Assembly (NCBI RefSeq): GCF_047495875.1
Contig: NC_092497.1
Location: 65,805,492 to 65,869,491 of the forward strand
Reading direction: 5' to 3'
DNA from: Pithys albifrons albifrons
Taxonomy: Eukaryota; Chordata; Aves; Passeriformes; Thamnophilidae
Length of the DNA: 64,000 nucleotides
The notes beneath the pieces were generated by a model. The model was not told where the DNA came from, ran no database searches, and saw only the letters and a program-made list of their open reading frames with translations. A program made the translations under genes and the position numbers. Below, piece after piece: positions 1-49,510 of this stretch; the first letter of the stretch is position 1, and every line of letters starts with the position of its first letter.

Positions 1-211
1 TGTAATACGTTTAGATAGCAACTGATGAAGTTAATTGGTAAATCCATTTATAGAAATGCTTTTGGAAATGGACTTTGTGATGTAGAAGAAGGTGCTGTAG
101 GTGACATCTGTCACTGTGTGCTTGTATGAGTCGGCAGAATTAAGTTGGCACTAACTCTTGGTGTTTAGCTATGCAGCTGCAGTGTGTAGCTTAGAGCAGT
201 AGGTGGAAATA
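1..211. other. Upstream non-coding DNA, nothing recognised
   Basis: AT-moderate sequence before the first recognisable repeat. No exon, promoter motif or repeat could be supported. Confidence 0.5.
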
Positions 212-326
212 GTTCACAATCTGAGAAGTGTGGAAGTGGGACGAGATCTCTGAAGATCATCCTGTCTAATCTCATTGCACAAAGCAGGCTCAGCTGCAAT
301 GGGTTGCTTAGAAAGTGTTGAACTGG

Positions 327-763
327 TGTCATTGTTTAGCAATGGTACTCCCCAGTTCAGTGTTCTCACTGAGACTCTCCAAACCACTTTTCTCTTTCTC
401 TTGCTCCCCCTTCCTTCTGTGGCAGAGTAGAGAATTGGAGGCACAGAAGGTAAAGACCATGGGTTGAGATAAGAATAATTTATTGGAAACTGTAATGAGG
501 TAAGAAAACACACAGTAACAGCAACAATATTAAAAGTGTACAGAAAGGGAAAATTATTCACATGCAAAAAGATGCTCATTGTGGAGTCTCTGACAATAAA
601 TAAATGCTGATGGGCTTCCCCGGCCACATTATCTGACCTGAAGGAACGCCTTCTCCCTGAAAGAGTCGCTTTCCTCTGCCCCTCAATGGCATGATGTAAT
701 ATTGGCCACACCCCCTCCCAGCTACTGCAAAAATTTTGTCCCGTCCTGGCCAGAACCAGGACA
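327..763 (-). mobile_element. Solo LTR of an avian endogenous retrovirus, with 5-bp target-site duplication
   Basis: 437 bp that begin TGTCATTG and end CAGGACA, the TG...CA ends of an LTR. It contains the GGGTTGAGATAAGAATAATT motif (antisense of a TTATCTCAACCC block near the LTR 3' end) shared by the other LTRs in the window. ACTGG occurs directly before (322-326) and directly after (764-768), a 5-bp duplication as expected for an ERVL/ERV1-type integrase. Removing the LTR and one ACTGG rejoins the CR1 around it. No internal retroviral sequence remains, so it is a solo LTR from recombination. Confidence 0.8.
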
Positions 764-1121
764 ACTGGCTTTTGAATATCTCCAAGGAGGGACACTCCAC
801 AACCTCTTTGGGCAACAACATGATACAGTGTATGGCCATCCTTGCAGTGAGAAAGTATTTTCTGATGTTCAGATGGAAATTCCTCTCTTTCAGTTTGTGT
901 CAATTGCCATTTGTTTTAAGTACTAGTTTTGGTTGAGAGAGAGTTAATTTTTTCTTAGTAGTTGGTACAGTGCTGTGTTTTGGATTCAGTGTGAGTGAAG
1001 ATGATAACACACTGATGTTTTCCTTGCTGCCAAGCAGTGGTTACCCTAAGTCAAGGATTTTTCAGTGTCTCATTCTCTTCCAGTGATGAGCTGCATGAAA
1101 ACCTGGAAAGGAGCTGACCAG

Positions 1122-1684
1122 GCATGGTGGGTTCACCTTGGCTGAATGCCAGGTGCCCACCCAGCCACTCTATCACTCCCCTTACCAGGAGAGTGAGTAA
1201 AGTGGAAGAACAAAACAATACAAATCATGGATTGCAATAAAGCAGTTTGTATTTATGCAAAAGAAAGGCAAAGGAGCGTGCACATGCACAAAGCAGAAGC
1301 TGGAGTTAATCTCTATTTCCCACGAGCAGCGACGGTCAGCTGCTCCTCTGAGAAGCAGGGCTCCAGTGCACGTAAGAGTCGTCAGCTGGCAGCCTTTGGA
1401 GACAATGGAGGCATCTGTTCCTGCTTCTTGTCTCACTTCAACATCTGGGTTGACACCATATGGTATGGAATATCCCCTTGGTCACTGTGTCAGCTGGCCT
1501 ACCTGTGTCCCCTCCCGGGATCTTGTCCTTGATTGAAGCAATGTTACAGTGACCTGTCCTCAGCAGTAGCCAAAAAATGGGTGTATTATCAACACTCTTC
1601 TGGCTACCAGTGCAGAGCACAGCACTGTGTCTACTGTGGGCTACTATGGCGAAATAAATTCCAGCTCAGCCAGATCCACCACAC
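1122..1684 (-). mobile_element. Second LTR, minus strand, nested inside the 5' LTR of the plus-strand ERV
   Basis: Starts TGGTGGGTTCACC and ends ATCCACCACA, TG...CA outer ends with an inverted GGTGG/CCACC character. It contains the CATATGGTATGGAATATCCC block typical of bird LTRs of this group and a GCAATAAAGCAG motif on the plus strand. The plus-strand LTR halves on both sides (ending near 1121, resuming at ACAGCTGACC about 1688) join in the expected order. No clean target duplication could be read. Boundaries are good to about 10 bp. Confidence 0.65.
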
Positions 1685-2034
1685 CACAACAGCTGACCTG
1701 AACTGGCCAAAGGGATGTTCCATGCCACAGAATGTCATGCCCACTATAAACTGGGGGAATTACTTGGAAAGAATGGCTGTGTTGGCAGTTCAGGAATAGC
1801 TTTAGCATCAATCAGCAGATGGTCAGCAATTGTTCTGTGCTTCTCTTGTTTTTCTTGTGTTTTATCTCAGTCTATGATGATAATAAAAGTAAATTTTGCT
1901 TTATTTCAGTTATTAAACTATTCTGATCTCAACCCATGAGTTTTGCTTTTTCCCCTGATTCTCCTTCTGGAGACGTGAGTGATCAGCTGCGTGATACTTA
2001 GTTGCCAAGTGGGGTTAAACCAGGATAGTCCTTT

Positions 2035-2053
2035 TGGGCACCCAATGTGGGGC
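2035..2053 (+). other. Retroviral primer-binding site, tRNA-Lys-like
   Basis: TGGGCACCCAATGTGGGGC lies 7 nt after the LTR end. It matches, with one extra base and two changes, the 18-nt complement of tRNA-Lys(1,2) used by beta-like (ERVK) and some other retroviruses. It fixes the sense orientation of the element as plus. Confidence 0.6.
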
Positions 2054-3401
2054 AGGAAGGATTGAGAAAACCAGAGATTTTACCAGAGCATGTTGAAAGA
2101 AATTTGCTACAACCAATTAATTGTATAGTGTTAAGAGTCACTGGTTACAATGTTGATTTATTTGCTGTCAGAGGTCTTGCACTTGTTCTCAGAGGTGTGT
2201 TATGTAATTGCTAACTTGCAATATGTGTTCCCTATTGTCTTATCCTCTGTGGGGCCTTTGCTAAGGTTTTAATTTGATTGTACTTTGTAGTAGTATTGGT
2301 TTATGATATGAGTGCTGTGGGTGAGGAAACTAATCTGGTATGTGTAGTCAGTATTGCAGTCACCTCTGTACTTCGGGAGTCATCTACTGGGAATGATAAA
2401 TAATCACACCTTTGGCCTTTTCTCCAACCTGTGGGGGGAGATATTTTCCTATGTTTTTTTTCCTTCTTTCCTTCCTTCTCCTCCAGGCTGCTTACTATAG
2501 CATTTGAGAATTTTAAAGATTTTGAAATATCTGTTGAATACCCTTGAAACCAACCTGGTTGTTTTGCTAGGAGCCAACATGTTACTGCATATGGTTCAGT
2601 TCTTGTTTAAGGTTACACAACTAGGTAAGAACATTACCCAGTGATCTGCCCCAAGGCTGGATAGTTATAAGTGACAGTGTGTGTGGGACAGTATGGGCAA
2701 GGGCCTAGGGCACTTGGGCACCTCCAGTGTCTTGGAACTTCACCTCTAAATAAGTGCAGAATGCAGAAGAAAAATAGTAAAATATTTGGAAAATGAGAGC
2801 TGTCACCCTGGCAATTCCAGAGAGACCCACATGACTGCAGTGTGTTGACGCCTGGCCCAGGCTGATCGAGCCCTGTTCAGCAGGGCTCAGTGGTGGTGGT
2901 GGGGAGGGAAGATCTCCGGGTCTGACAACAAAGGAAGGGGACCTGCAGGTGTTCCAGCCCTGGTAACAGTCCACTAGGTGCTGGTGTAAGTTGCCCCTAT
3001 ACAGAAGAAGAAATGCACATAAAGGTCACCTCGTGGAAGAGCTTTAGTAAGGGAGGACATGGTGTGTGAAGAGAGCGAGGCACCAAGGATATCACAGTGG
3101 CCATTACCAGGACTATCACAGGAACAGGAGGAAGAGACAGAAGAGGTAAACTATACTGTCCTTGAGTGAGCTGCAGGAGATACGAAACAATTTCACCTGT
3201 CATTCAGCAGAATATGTTACCTGACTGCTCCAATGCTGGGAAAATGAGGCTAGCAGTTTGGAATTAGAAAGCAACAAAGCCAAGCAGCTGGGAAACCTAT
3301 TGTCATCTGATCTGCAGATAATTTAGTTTCCTGCTGGGGCTAAACCATGATGTCTTGTCAGTTGGTGCCACTGAAAAAAACCTGTTTCCCTCTCTTGCAG
3401 T

Positions 3402-3946
3402 CCATCTGCTGGTGGGGCCCTCTCTGGAGTGCTGCACCTGCCTCTGGGGTCTGCAGCACAAGAAGGACATTGACCCATTGCAGCAAGTCCAGAGGAGGAC
3501 CATGAAGGTGATTAGAGGGTTGGAACACTTCTCCTGTGAGGAAAGGCTGAATGAATTGGGATTGTTCCACCTAGAAAAGAGAAGGCTCCCTGATGACCTT
3601 ATTGTGGCCCTCCAGTACCTGGATAGGGCTACAGGAAAGCTGGAGGAAGACTTTTTACAAGGACACATAGTGATAAATAAAAGAGGGAATGACTGAAAGA
3701 ATGTGGTTTTAGACTGGTTATTAGGAAGAAACTATTTACCATGAGGATGGTGAGGCATTGGAACAGGTTGCCCAGTGGGGTTGTGTAGTCTGCATCCCTG
3801 TAAGTGTCCGAGGCCAGGTTGGATGGGGCTCTGAGAAACTTGATCTGGTGGGTGGCATCCCAGCCCATGGCAGGGGGTTGAAAGTAGATGACCTTTAAGG
3901 TCCCTTTCAACCCAAGGCATTCTATGGTTCTATGATTCTATGAACT
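3402..3946 (+). mobile_element. CR1 LINE 3' end, plus strand, inserted in the older minus-strand CR1
   Basis: The sequence encodes a typical CR1 ORF2 C-terminus (VQRRTMKVIRGLEHFSCEER) with frameshifts, then the 3' UTR with GCATTGGAACAGGTTGCCCA and the terminal ATTCTATGATTCTATGA repeat at about 3930-3942. It is truncated at the 5' side, as is usual for CR1. It abuts the resumed minus-strand CR1, making an inverted pair. Confidence 0.85.
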
Positions 3947-4877
3947 GATTAGGTGTTTATACACATAGGTAAGAGACTTCTCTTCTCTAGACTGAATCAT
4001 CCCAGCTCTCTGAGCCTTCTTTCATGAATGAGATGTTCCAGTCCCTTTCTCATAGTCACAGTGCTTTTTGTTGCACTCTCACTAGCTCCATGTTGCACTT
4101 GTATTGGGAAACCCCAAACTGGGCACAGCACTGTGGGTGTGGCCTCACCAGTGCTGAATAAAAAGGAAGGATCACCTTTTACCTACTATCAGGATTCCTC
4201 CCAGTGCAGCCCAGGACATGGTTAGCCACTTTTGCTGCATGGGTATGTTGGTGGCTTATGTTCCGTTTGGTGTCCAAAACTCCTAAAGGCCTTTTCAGCA
4301 AAGCTGCTTTTCAGCCTTCAGCACCCATTGTGTACCCCATATGCCTGGGCTGTTCCTCTCCATGTGCAGGACTTTGCGCTTCCCATTGCTGAACTTCACG
4401 AGGTTCCTGTGAGCCCATTTTCTCCAGCCTGGCAAGGTCCCTCTGGATGGCAGCATGACCCACTGACTATTGGCTGATCTTCCCAGTTTTGTATTGTTCA
4501 CAAATAGTACATTAAATTAAGCAGAAATAGTTGCTCTGATTAGGCTTAGACATGTGTGAGAGGTGCTATAGTAGTAAGACAATGATTCATTTATTGGTTA
4601 ACTGAAAATAATTCCAACTATTGGTGGTTAGAGCATATTCCCTCTCCCCACAAAGTTATTTCAATAAGAATCCTTGGCTTGATCTGGGAACACTAAATTT
4701 AGTACTAGGCAGGTATGTGGAAAAAATACACTTCTGGAAAGTTCTTCTCTGTTCACTAAAGCAAAGAACGTTAGTGATGTAGAAGACAAATGCGAAAGTG
4801 GATGCTCAAGTAATTAAAAGAAAAACCAAACCAAATAACAAAAGAATAAATTAACTCCTGTATGTCCCCCTCTCCCA

Positions 4878-5833
4878 CCCTCCCTCCTTTCCCTCCCTCC
4901 TTTCCCTCCCTCCTTTCCCTCCCTCCTTTCCCTCCCTCCTTTCCCTCCCTCCTTTCCCTCCCTCCTTTCCCTCCCTCCTTTCCCTCCCTCCTTTCCCTCC
5001 CTCCTTTCCCTCCCTCCTTTCCCTCCCTCCTTTCCCTCCCTCCTTTCCCTCCCTCCTTTCCCTCCCTCCTTTCCCTCCCTCCTTTCCCTCCCTCCTTTCC
5101 CTCCCTCCTTTCCCTCCCTCCTTTCCCTCCCTCCTTTCCCTCCCTCCTTTCCCTCCCTCCTTTCCCTCCCTCCTTTCCCTCCCTCCTTTCCCTCCCTCCT
5201 TTCCCTCCCTCCTTTCCCTCCCTCCTTTCCCTCCCTCCTTTCCCTCCCTCCTTTCCCTCCCTCCTTTCCCTCCCTCCTTTCCCTCCCTCCTTTCCCTCCC
5301 TCCTTTCCCTCCCTCCTTTCCCTCCCTCCTTTCCCTCCCTCCTTTCCCTCCCTCCTTTCCCTCCCTCCTTTCCCTCCCTCCTTTCCCTCCCTCCTTTCCC
5401 TCCCTCCTTTCCCTCCCTCCTTTCCCTCCCTCCTTTCCCTCCCTCCTTTCCCTCCCTCCTTTCCCTCCCTCCTTTCCCTCCCTCCTTTCCCTCCCTCCTT
5501 TCCCTCCCTCCTTTCCCTCCCTCCTTTCCCTCCCTCCTTTCCCTCCCTCCTTTCCCTCCCTCCTTTCCCTCCCTCCTTTCCCTCCCTCCTTTCCCTCCCT
5601 CCTTTCCCTCCCTCCTTTCCCTCCCTCCTTTCCCTCCCTCCTTTCCCTCCCTCCTTTCCCTCCCTCCTTTCCCTCCCTCCTTTCCCTCCCTCCTTTCCCT
5701 CTCTCCTTTCCCTCCCTCCTTTCCCTCCCTCCTTTCCCTCTCTCCTTTCCCTCTCTCCTTTCCCTCTCTCCTTTCCCTCTCTCCTTTCCCTCTCTCCTTT
5801 CCCTCTCTCCTTTCCCTCTCTCCCTCCTCTTTC
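4878..5833 (+). repeat. 13-bp polypyrimidine minisatellite, about 73 copies
   Basis: The unit TTTCCCTCCCTCC repeats head to tail almost without error from 4888, about 956 bp in all. From about 5697 on, units increasingly read TTTCCCTCTCTCC, so the array is homogeneous at the left and variant at the right end. All bases are C or T on this strand. Every two units on the minus strand give four runs of at least three G (spacers 1, 6 and 1 nt), a canonical G-quadruplex pattern; the plus strand has matching i-motif potential. Long apparent reading frames through it (336-391 codons) are artefacts of the period. Confidence 0.97.
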
Positions 5834-6484
5834 CATGTAAATTGCCCCACAACCTCACTGAAAATGTTGTAGGGATAATTAAGGGAAGGATTTTTACCTG
5901 TGTGCTATGATGAAGTAGCTGCTGAGTGCTGGATGTCTTGTTACCATCAATGGAATGGACTGGAAGGTGTAAAATGGTGAATAATAGATGACTGTTAATT
6001 TTTTTTTTGCAGTGAAGACATAGCAAAGAATTTGGTTGCTAGAGGGGAGTGCGTGTTTGTATGTGTATTTTAGTGATATATTACTTATTTAATATATCTA
6101 AAGGTGAAAGCCTAAAAGGTGATTTTGTACAGAGAAGGCACATATCCTGTTTGATTACATTTCCAGTGTCACTTTACTGTCGGTGAAGCAATACAAATAT
6201 TAAACTCTGTCTGTTGCACTTTAGAGTGAAGGAAAATATAGCTTCACCTTTGGTCATAAATCCGAGTTTCATTTTCCTGGGACTGGTCATATCAGCAGGA
6301 TTATATGTGGAACTTCAGTAGATGGGAATAAATGAAGGATGCATTGTATACAAGCCACCTGTTTACTGCTGGGGGAAGTCATCCCAGTTGCACATGTCCA
6401 GGTATATTTGCCTATATGGACTTCATAATTTAAATGCAAAAATACCCCCAAATTGAAGTGGTACTGATTTTCAGAATGGGAAGA
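5834..6484. other. Unannotated non-coding stretch
   Basis: AT-rich sequence between the minisatellite and the next LTR. I see no exon or recognisable repeat. Confidence 0.5.
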
Positions 6485-7008
6485 TGGAGTAGTTTAACAC
6501 CAGATTACAAATGAGTCGCTCCTACCTCACCTTCAGTGGGGAGAATTGAAAAAACAAAGTAAAACTTGTGGGTTGAGATATGAACAGTTTAATAATTGAA
6601 ACAAAATAAAATAAACTGCTACCAATTGCAATGAAAAGGAGAGAGACAGTGCCTAAGAAGAACAGGTGATGCGCACAGTTGCTCACCATCTACTGCCTGC
6701 TGCCCAGCTATTGGCAGCTATTGGCCCTTCCTGTCCAAACTCCCAAATTTTTGTACTGGGCATGATGTTCTGTGGTGGGGAATATCCCATCAGTTCAAGT
6801 GTGGTGCCCCAGCCATGCTTCCTCTGAGTGTCTTGTGTACCTGCTTACTCTTAGAGCATGGGAAGCCTTGATTTAGAGTAAGCACTGCTTAGCAACAACT
6901 GAAATACCATTGTGTTACCAACTCTGTTCTCATACTGAATTCAAAACCAACAGCACAGTACCAGCTGCCAGGAAGAAAATTAACTCTATTCTGGCCAAAA
7001 GCAGGACA
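6485..7008 (-). mobile_element. Solo LTR, avian ERV, minus strand
   Basis: Contains ACTTGTGGGTTGAGATATG, the CTGGGCATGATGTTCTGTGG block and the end GGCCAAAAGCAGGACA, all shared with the LTRs at 41452 and 55185. It sits about 1.2 kb before KDM4C coding exon 1. A 10-bp direct repeat (AGCTATTGGC twice) occurs near 6706-6725. Left boundary is uncertain by about 10 bp and no target duplication was confirmed. Confidence 0.75.
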
Positions 7009-8255
7009 CACAATTGCAGAAATCCAGTTAATTTAAATTCAGACAGGGATGGAATGTAGTGTAGGGAGGGCAACAGGATGTTACTGAAGGCAGGAATGGG
7101 GATAAAGGAATGCAATTAAATGCTGAGAATGGAGAGTACAGTGCTGGATGAAAGGGGAAGGCAAAATAAGAGGAAAAATAAAGATCCAAAAAGGAGACTA
7201 AATTTTGAAGTACTCACAGGACCATGAAGTGTGACAAGATGTGAAGGCGTCCTGCACATACAGCTTTCTTGTGCAGTGGTTCATACAAAGCTAGAAAAGA
7301 CATGAAGCTAATGAAATTAGTGGCTAATACACTGACATACAAGGAAGTGTGTGATTATAGTGTAAGGCACAAAAAAGATGGTTGCATGCATTTTGCAGAT
7401 GTAGAAAATAAAGGAATGAGTTACATGCTCAAGGAAGTGAAATCAGTAAAAGGCTAGTCACAGTTATTTGTATTCTGGGATGAGCTTTTTCTAAGATTAA
7501 TGAAGAGTTTTGTGACCAATAGATGGCACATGGTAATTTATAGTTGGAAATGGCAACACCTTCTGAAGATAATGTATAGCTGTCGGTTGCCTAAAGATCA
7601 GTCCTTTCATGAGTACTGTATCTTGGTATGAAATAGAAATATGACTTTGTTTAGTCATCCTCAGTATAGAAATGGAAATAAGAGGAAATACCGATTTTAT
7701 GTGTATCACTTGCATGCTTTTTTCTGTTGAAGAGCTTTCAGAGAATGAGGAGTGGTAGCATCCTGTTGTTAAAATGCTGATGTGAGAGCTGGGAAATACA
7801 ACTGCATTTCCTGTGTATTTGCAGTGTAAGAGGGAAGTAATTGTTTTTCTCCATTTACTAAATGGGAATAGTGATATTTTATCGAACATGTGCTTTTTGA
7901 CTCTAGATTGTGCCTGTGTAATGTAATTCTGGACAGGGAACTGTGGACATCCAGATGGATCTGCACAGGAAGATGCTAGGTTAACTTGTGAAACTGTGCT
8001 TTATAAGTAGAGGTGTGGACTGGACTGTATACATGTCACTTACAGTAGAGTTTGTGCTGCGTAAGGGCTGAGTATTCTTAAAACAGTAAGGTGAAAAAGT
8101 GAACATTTGTGTTGTGCCCTTTATACTACCTTGGGAAGATGATTTTGGAAGCTTTTTTCCTGTTTGAAACCATGTATGTAGAAACTTAGAATTTGTTTTA
8201 CAGATTATTCTCTATAATGTATCTTATTTTTTTCTTTTTTGTTTTTTTTTTCAAG
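7009..8255. other. Sequence leading to the KDM4C start exon
   Basis: Non-coding, probably the end of a 5' UTR intron because 8255 is a splice acceptor. The last 35 bases are almost pure T, a long polypyrimidine tract. No promoter is evident. Confidence 0.5.
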
Positions 8256-8276
8256 CTGTGTTGAAAGTGAACCAGA

Positions 8277-47081
<38,805 letters not shown>

Positions 47082-47630
47082 TGACAGGTAAGGAAATCTT
47101 TCCTGGGGTTATTTCTTTGTGAGAATCTATGGAAGCTGATGAGAAAAGGAGAACTATGAGATCAGGTAGTACCATATACTGCCATTGAAATGTTATTTCA
47201 ACTTACTATTTTTATAGTGGATGTTATACTTTCCTATGTGTTTCAGCAGGGAGCTTTGTTTGCAGGTTAATGTGTGTGTATTGGTCTTCAAAACTAGTTC
47301 TATTTATGGATATTTTGAAGTTGAAGCTACATGTAATGAGGTTAGTATATGTGAAGGCAACTGATTTCTGCTCTTAAATCTCTAAGCTCTACTGTTTGTG
47401 AAAACACTTTAGTTCAACTAAGAATTTTGATACCTGGAAAGAAACATAAATAATGGAGCTTAAAATAAAATTTAAAGAAACAAGTTCAGCTTTTCTTGTC
47501 TTTAATGTAATCAGAAACTTGTAGTACATGGTAATAAAGTAAGTCACTGTGTGAGGTGTGAATTACTGAAGATATTTTAGCCTGCAGTCCTGTTCTGTGG
47601 TGGACATATCTGCCTTCCTGTGATGTTAGG

Positions 47631-49510
47631 CATAGAATCATAATATTTGTAACATTAGAAAATACTTCCAAGTTCCTGGAGGTTAACCTTTGACCAAATA
47701 CCAGCATGCCAATGAACCCATAGCACTAAACGCCACATCCAGTCATTTCTTGAACACTTCAGAGTGGTGACTATAGCACTTCCCTGGGCAACCTGTTCCA
47801 ATGCTAAAGAATCCTTTCAATGAAAAATTCTTCCTGATGTCCAACCTCCCCTGATGTAGCTTAAGACTATGTTCTGTTGTCTTATCACTGGTTCCCTGGA
47901 AGAAGAGGTCAATCCCCATCTTGCTGCAACGTCCTTTCAGGTAGTTGTGGAGAGTGATAAGGTCTCCTCTGACCCTTCTTTTCTCTAGACTGAACAACCT
48001 TAGCTTCCTCAGCTGATCCTCATAAGACTTATGCACCAGACCCTTCACCCCCCTCTTTGTTGCCCTTCTCTGGGCACCTTCCAGCAACTCAATGTTCTTA
48101 TTGTAGTGAGTGGCCCAGAACTAGACATAGTACTCAAGGATTGACCTCACCAGTACCAAGCACTGCGGGACAGTCATTGCCTTGATCCTGCTGGCCACAA
48201 TATTTCTGATATAGACCAGGATGTCATTGGCCTTCTTGGTCACCTGAACACACTGCTGGCTTCTGTTCAGCTGCTCTCAAACAACACTCCCAGGTCCTTT
48301 TCCACTGCGCCTGTTTCCAGCTGCTATCTCAAGTTTGTGCTTCCTGGGGTTGTTGTGACTGAAATGCAGGATCCAGCATTGGGCCTTGTTGAACCTTACA
48401 TTATTGGCCTTGATGCATCAAGCCATCTTGTCCAGATCCCTTTGCAGAGCCTTCCTACCCTCTAGCAGATTAATAGTCCTGGCTGACTTGGTGTTGTCTG
48501 TGAAATTTCTGAGGGTGCACTTTATCTCCTCATCCAGATCATTGATAAAGGTATAAAACAGAACTGGCCCCAGTACTAAGCCTTGGAAAACACCACTAAG
48601 ATGAACCAGCTGGATTTAACTCCATTCACCACTGCTGTCTGGGCCTGACTCTCCAGCCAGTTTTTTATGCTGTGAACACTGCACCTGTCCAAGCGGTGGG
48701 CTACCAGTTTCTCCAGGAAAATGCTGTGAGAAACAGCAGAAATACAGGCAGGCTACATCCACAGCCTTTCTCTTGTCCACTCCATGGATAGCCATGAAAG
48801 GAGATCAGGTTGGTCAAGCAGGACCTGCCTTTCCTAAACCCATGCAGACTGGGCCTCATCCTTCTGAGTTGTCCTGTACGTGCTGTGTGATCACAATCCA
48901 GAGAATCTGTTCCATAACTGTCCCCGGCACTGAGGTCAAGCTAACATGCCCATAGTTTCCTGACCCTTCTTGCAGATTAGCATCACACTGGCAAACCGCC
49001 AGTCATCTGGGTACCTTCCAAGTTAACCAGGACTGATTATAAATGATGGACAGTGGCTTGGTGAGCTCTTCTGCCAGCTCCCTCAGTGTCCCTGGGTGAA
49101 TCCCATCTGGCCCCACAGCCTTGTGTATGTCTGAGTGGCACAGCAGGCAGCCAATGACTTCCTCCCGACACAGCAGGAGTTCTAAACTGCTCCCTGTCAC
49201 TGTCTACCAGCTCAGGACCAGTTGCCATGGGATAATTAGTCTTTCTGTTAAAGAATGAGGCAAACCAGGCATTAAAGACTTCAGCCTTTTCTTTATCAAC
49301 CGTGTTTACCCCTGCATCCAATGAAGGATGGAGAATTTCCTTGGCCCTCCTTTTATTGTTAAAGTATTTACAAAAGCTCAACCTTATCATCACTATCTTT
49401 GAGCTTGGTACAGTCAAAATACTCCCTAATGTACAGAGCCATGCCACTGCCCCTATTTCCTTGCTTGTCCCTTCTGAACGTCCACCGATGGATTTGCAAA
49501 TAGTGGAGTA
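47631..49510 (-). mobile_element. CR1 LINE, minus strand, 1.9 kb, 3' end through part of ORF2
   Basis: Starts (element 3' end) at GCATAGAATCATAATATTTG. Inside it the minus strand codes for the CR1 ORF2 C-terminus (47743-48087, RRVRGDLITLHNYLKG), and for the start of the reverse transcriptase near 49003-49200 (GPDGIHPGTLRELAEELTKP). Stops and frameshifts separate these. The endonuclease and ORF1 are missing, so it is 5'-truncated. It begins only 570 bp after coding exon 7. Confidence 0.93.

Larger units (their letters stand above)
919..3350 (+). mobile_element. Degenerate endogenous retrovirus, plus strand: 5' LTR, primer-binding site, leader/gag remnant
   Basis: The 5' LTR lies at about 919-1121 and 1685-2027 around a nested element. 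Its 5' part has the AGAGTTAATTTTTTCTTAG block, and its 3' part has TATTAAACTATTC and CTCAACCCATGAG, ending GGGGTTAAACCAGGATA. A primer-binding-site-like block follows at 2035-2053. 2054 to about 3327 is a leader and gag-like remnant with stops in all frames. Only about 20 bp of a 3' LTR end seem to survive (GCTGGGGCTAAACCATGA, ending 3350) before the CR1 resumes. A large internal deletion is implied. No open retroviral gene is present. Confidence 0.65.
212..4505 (-). mobile_element. Old CR1 LINE, minus strand, split in four pieces by later insertions
   Basis: Pieces at about 212-326, 764-918, 3351-3401 and 3947-4505 follow one another in the order of a reverse-complemented CR1: 3' UTR end, 3' UTR and end of ORF2, then sequence further inside ORF2. 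The joins are continuous in sense: ..GAACTGG joins CTTTTGAATATCTCC, and the last piece resumes at a TTTATACACAT motif typical of CR1 ORF2 antisense. The gaps are filled by an LTR, an ERV and a plus-strand CR1, listed separately. CR1 is the main bird LINE family. The copy is diverged and has no open ORF2. Confidence 0.75.

Noticed and set aside
2052..3330. Intact retroviral gag gene
   Set aside because: Stops and frameshifts in every frame; only a decayed leader/gag remnant can be supported.
4878..5833. CRISPR-like array
   Set aside because: There are no unique spacers; the units are head to tail, 13 bp, in a vertebrate genome.
4771..6026. Open frames of 336-391 codons on both strands
   Set aside because: They run through the 13-bp minisatellite; 39 nt (three units) contains no stop in any of these frames, so the frames are a by-product of the repeat and code only for a 13-residue cycle.
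1..8255. KDM4C promoter or CpG island
   Set aside because: No CpG-rich stretch or TATA/initiator in a sensible place; the GC-rich parts are transposons and the minisatellite.
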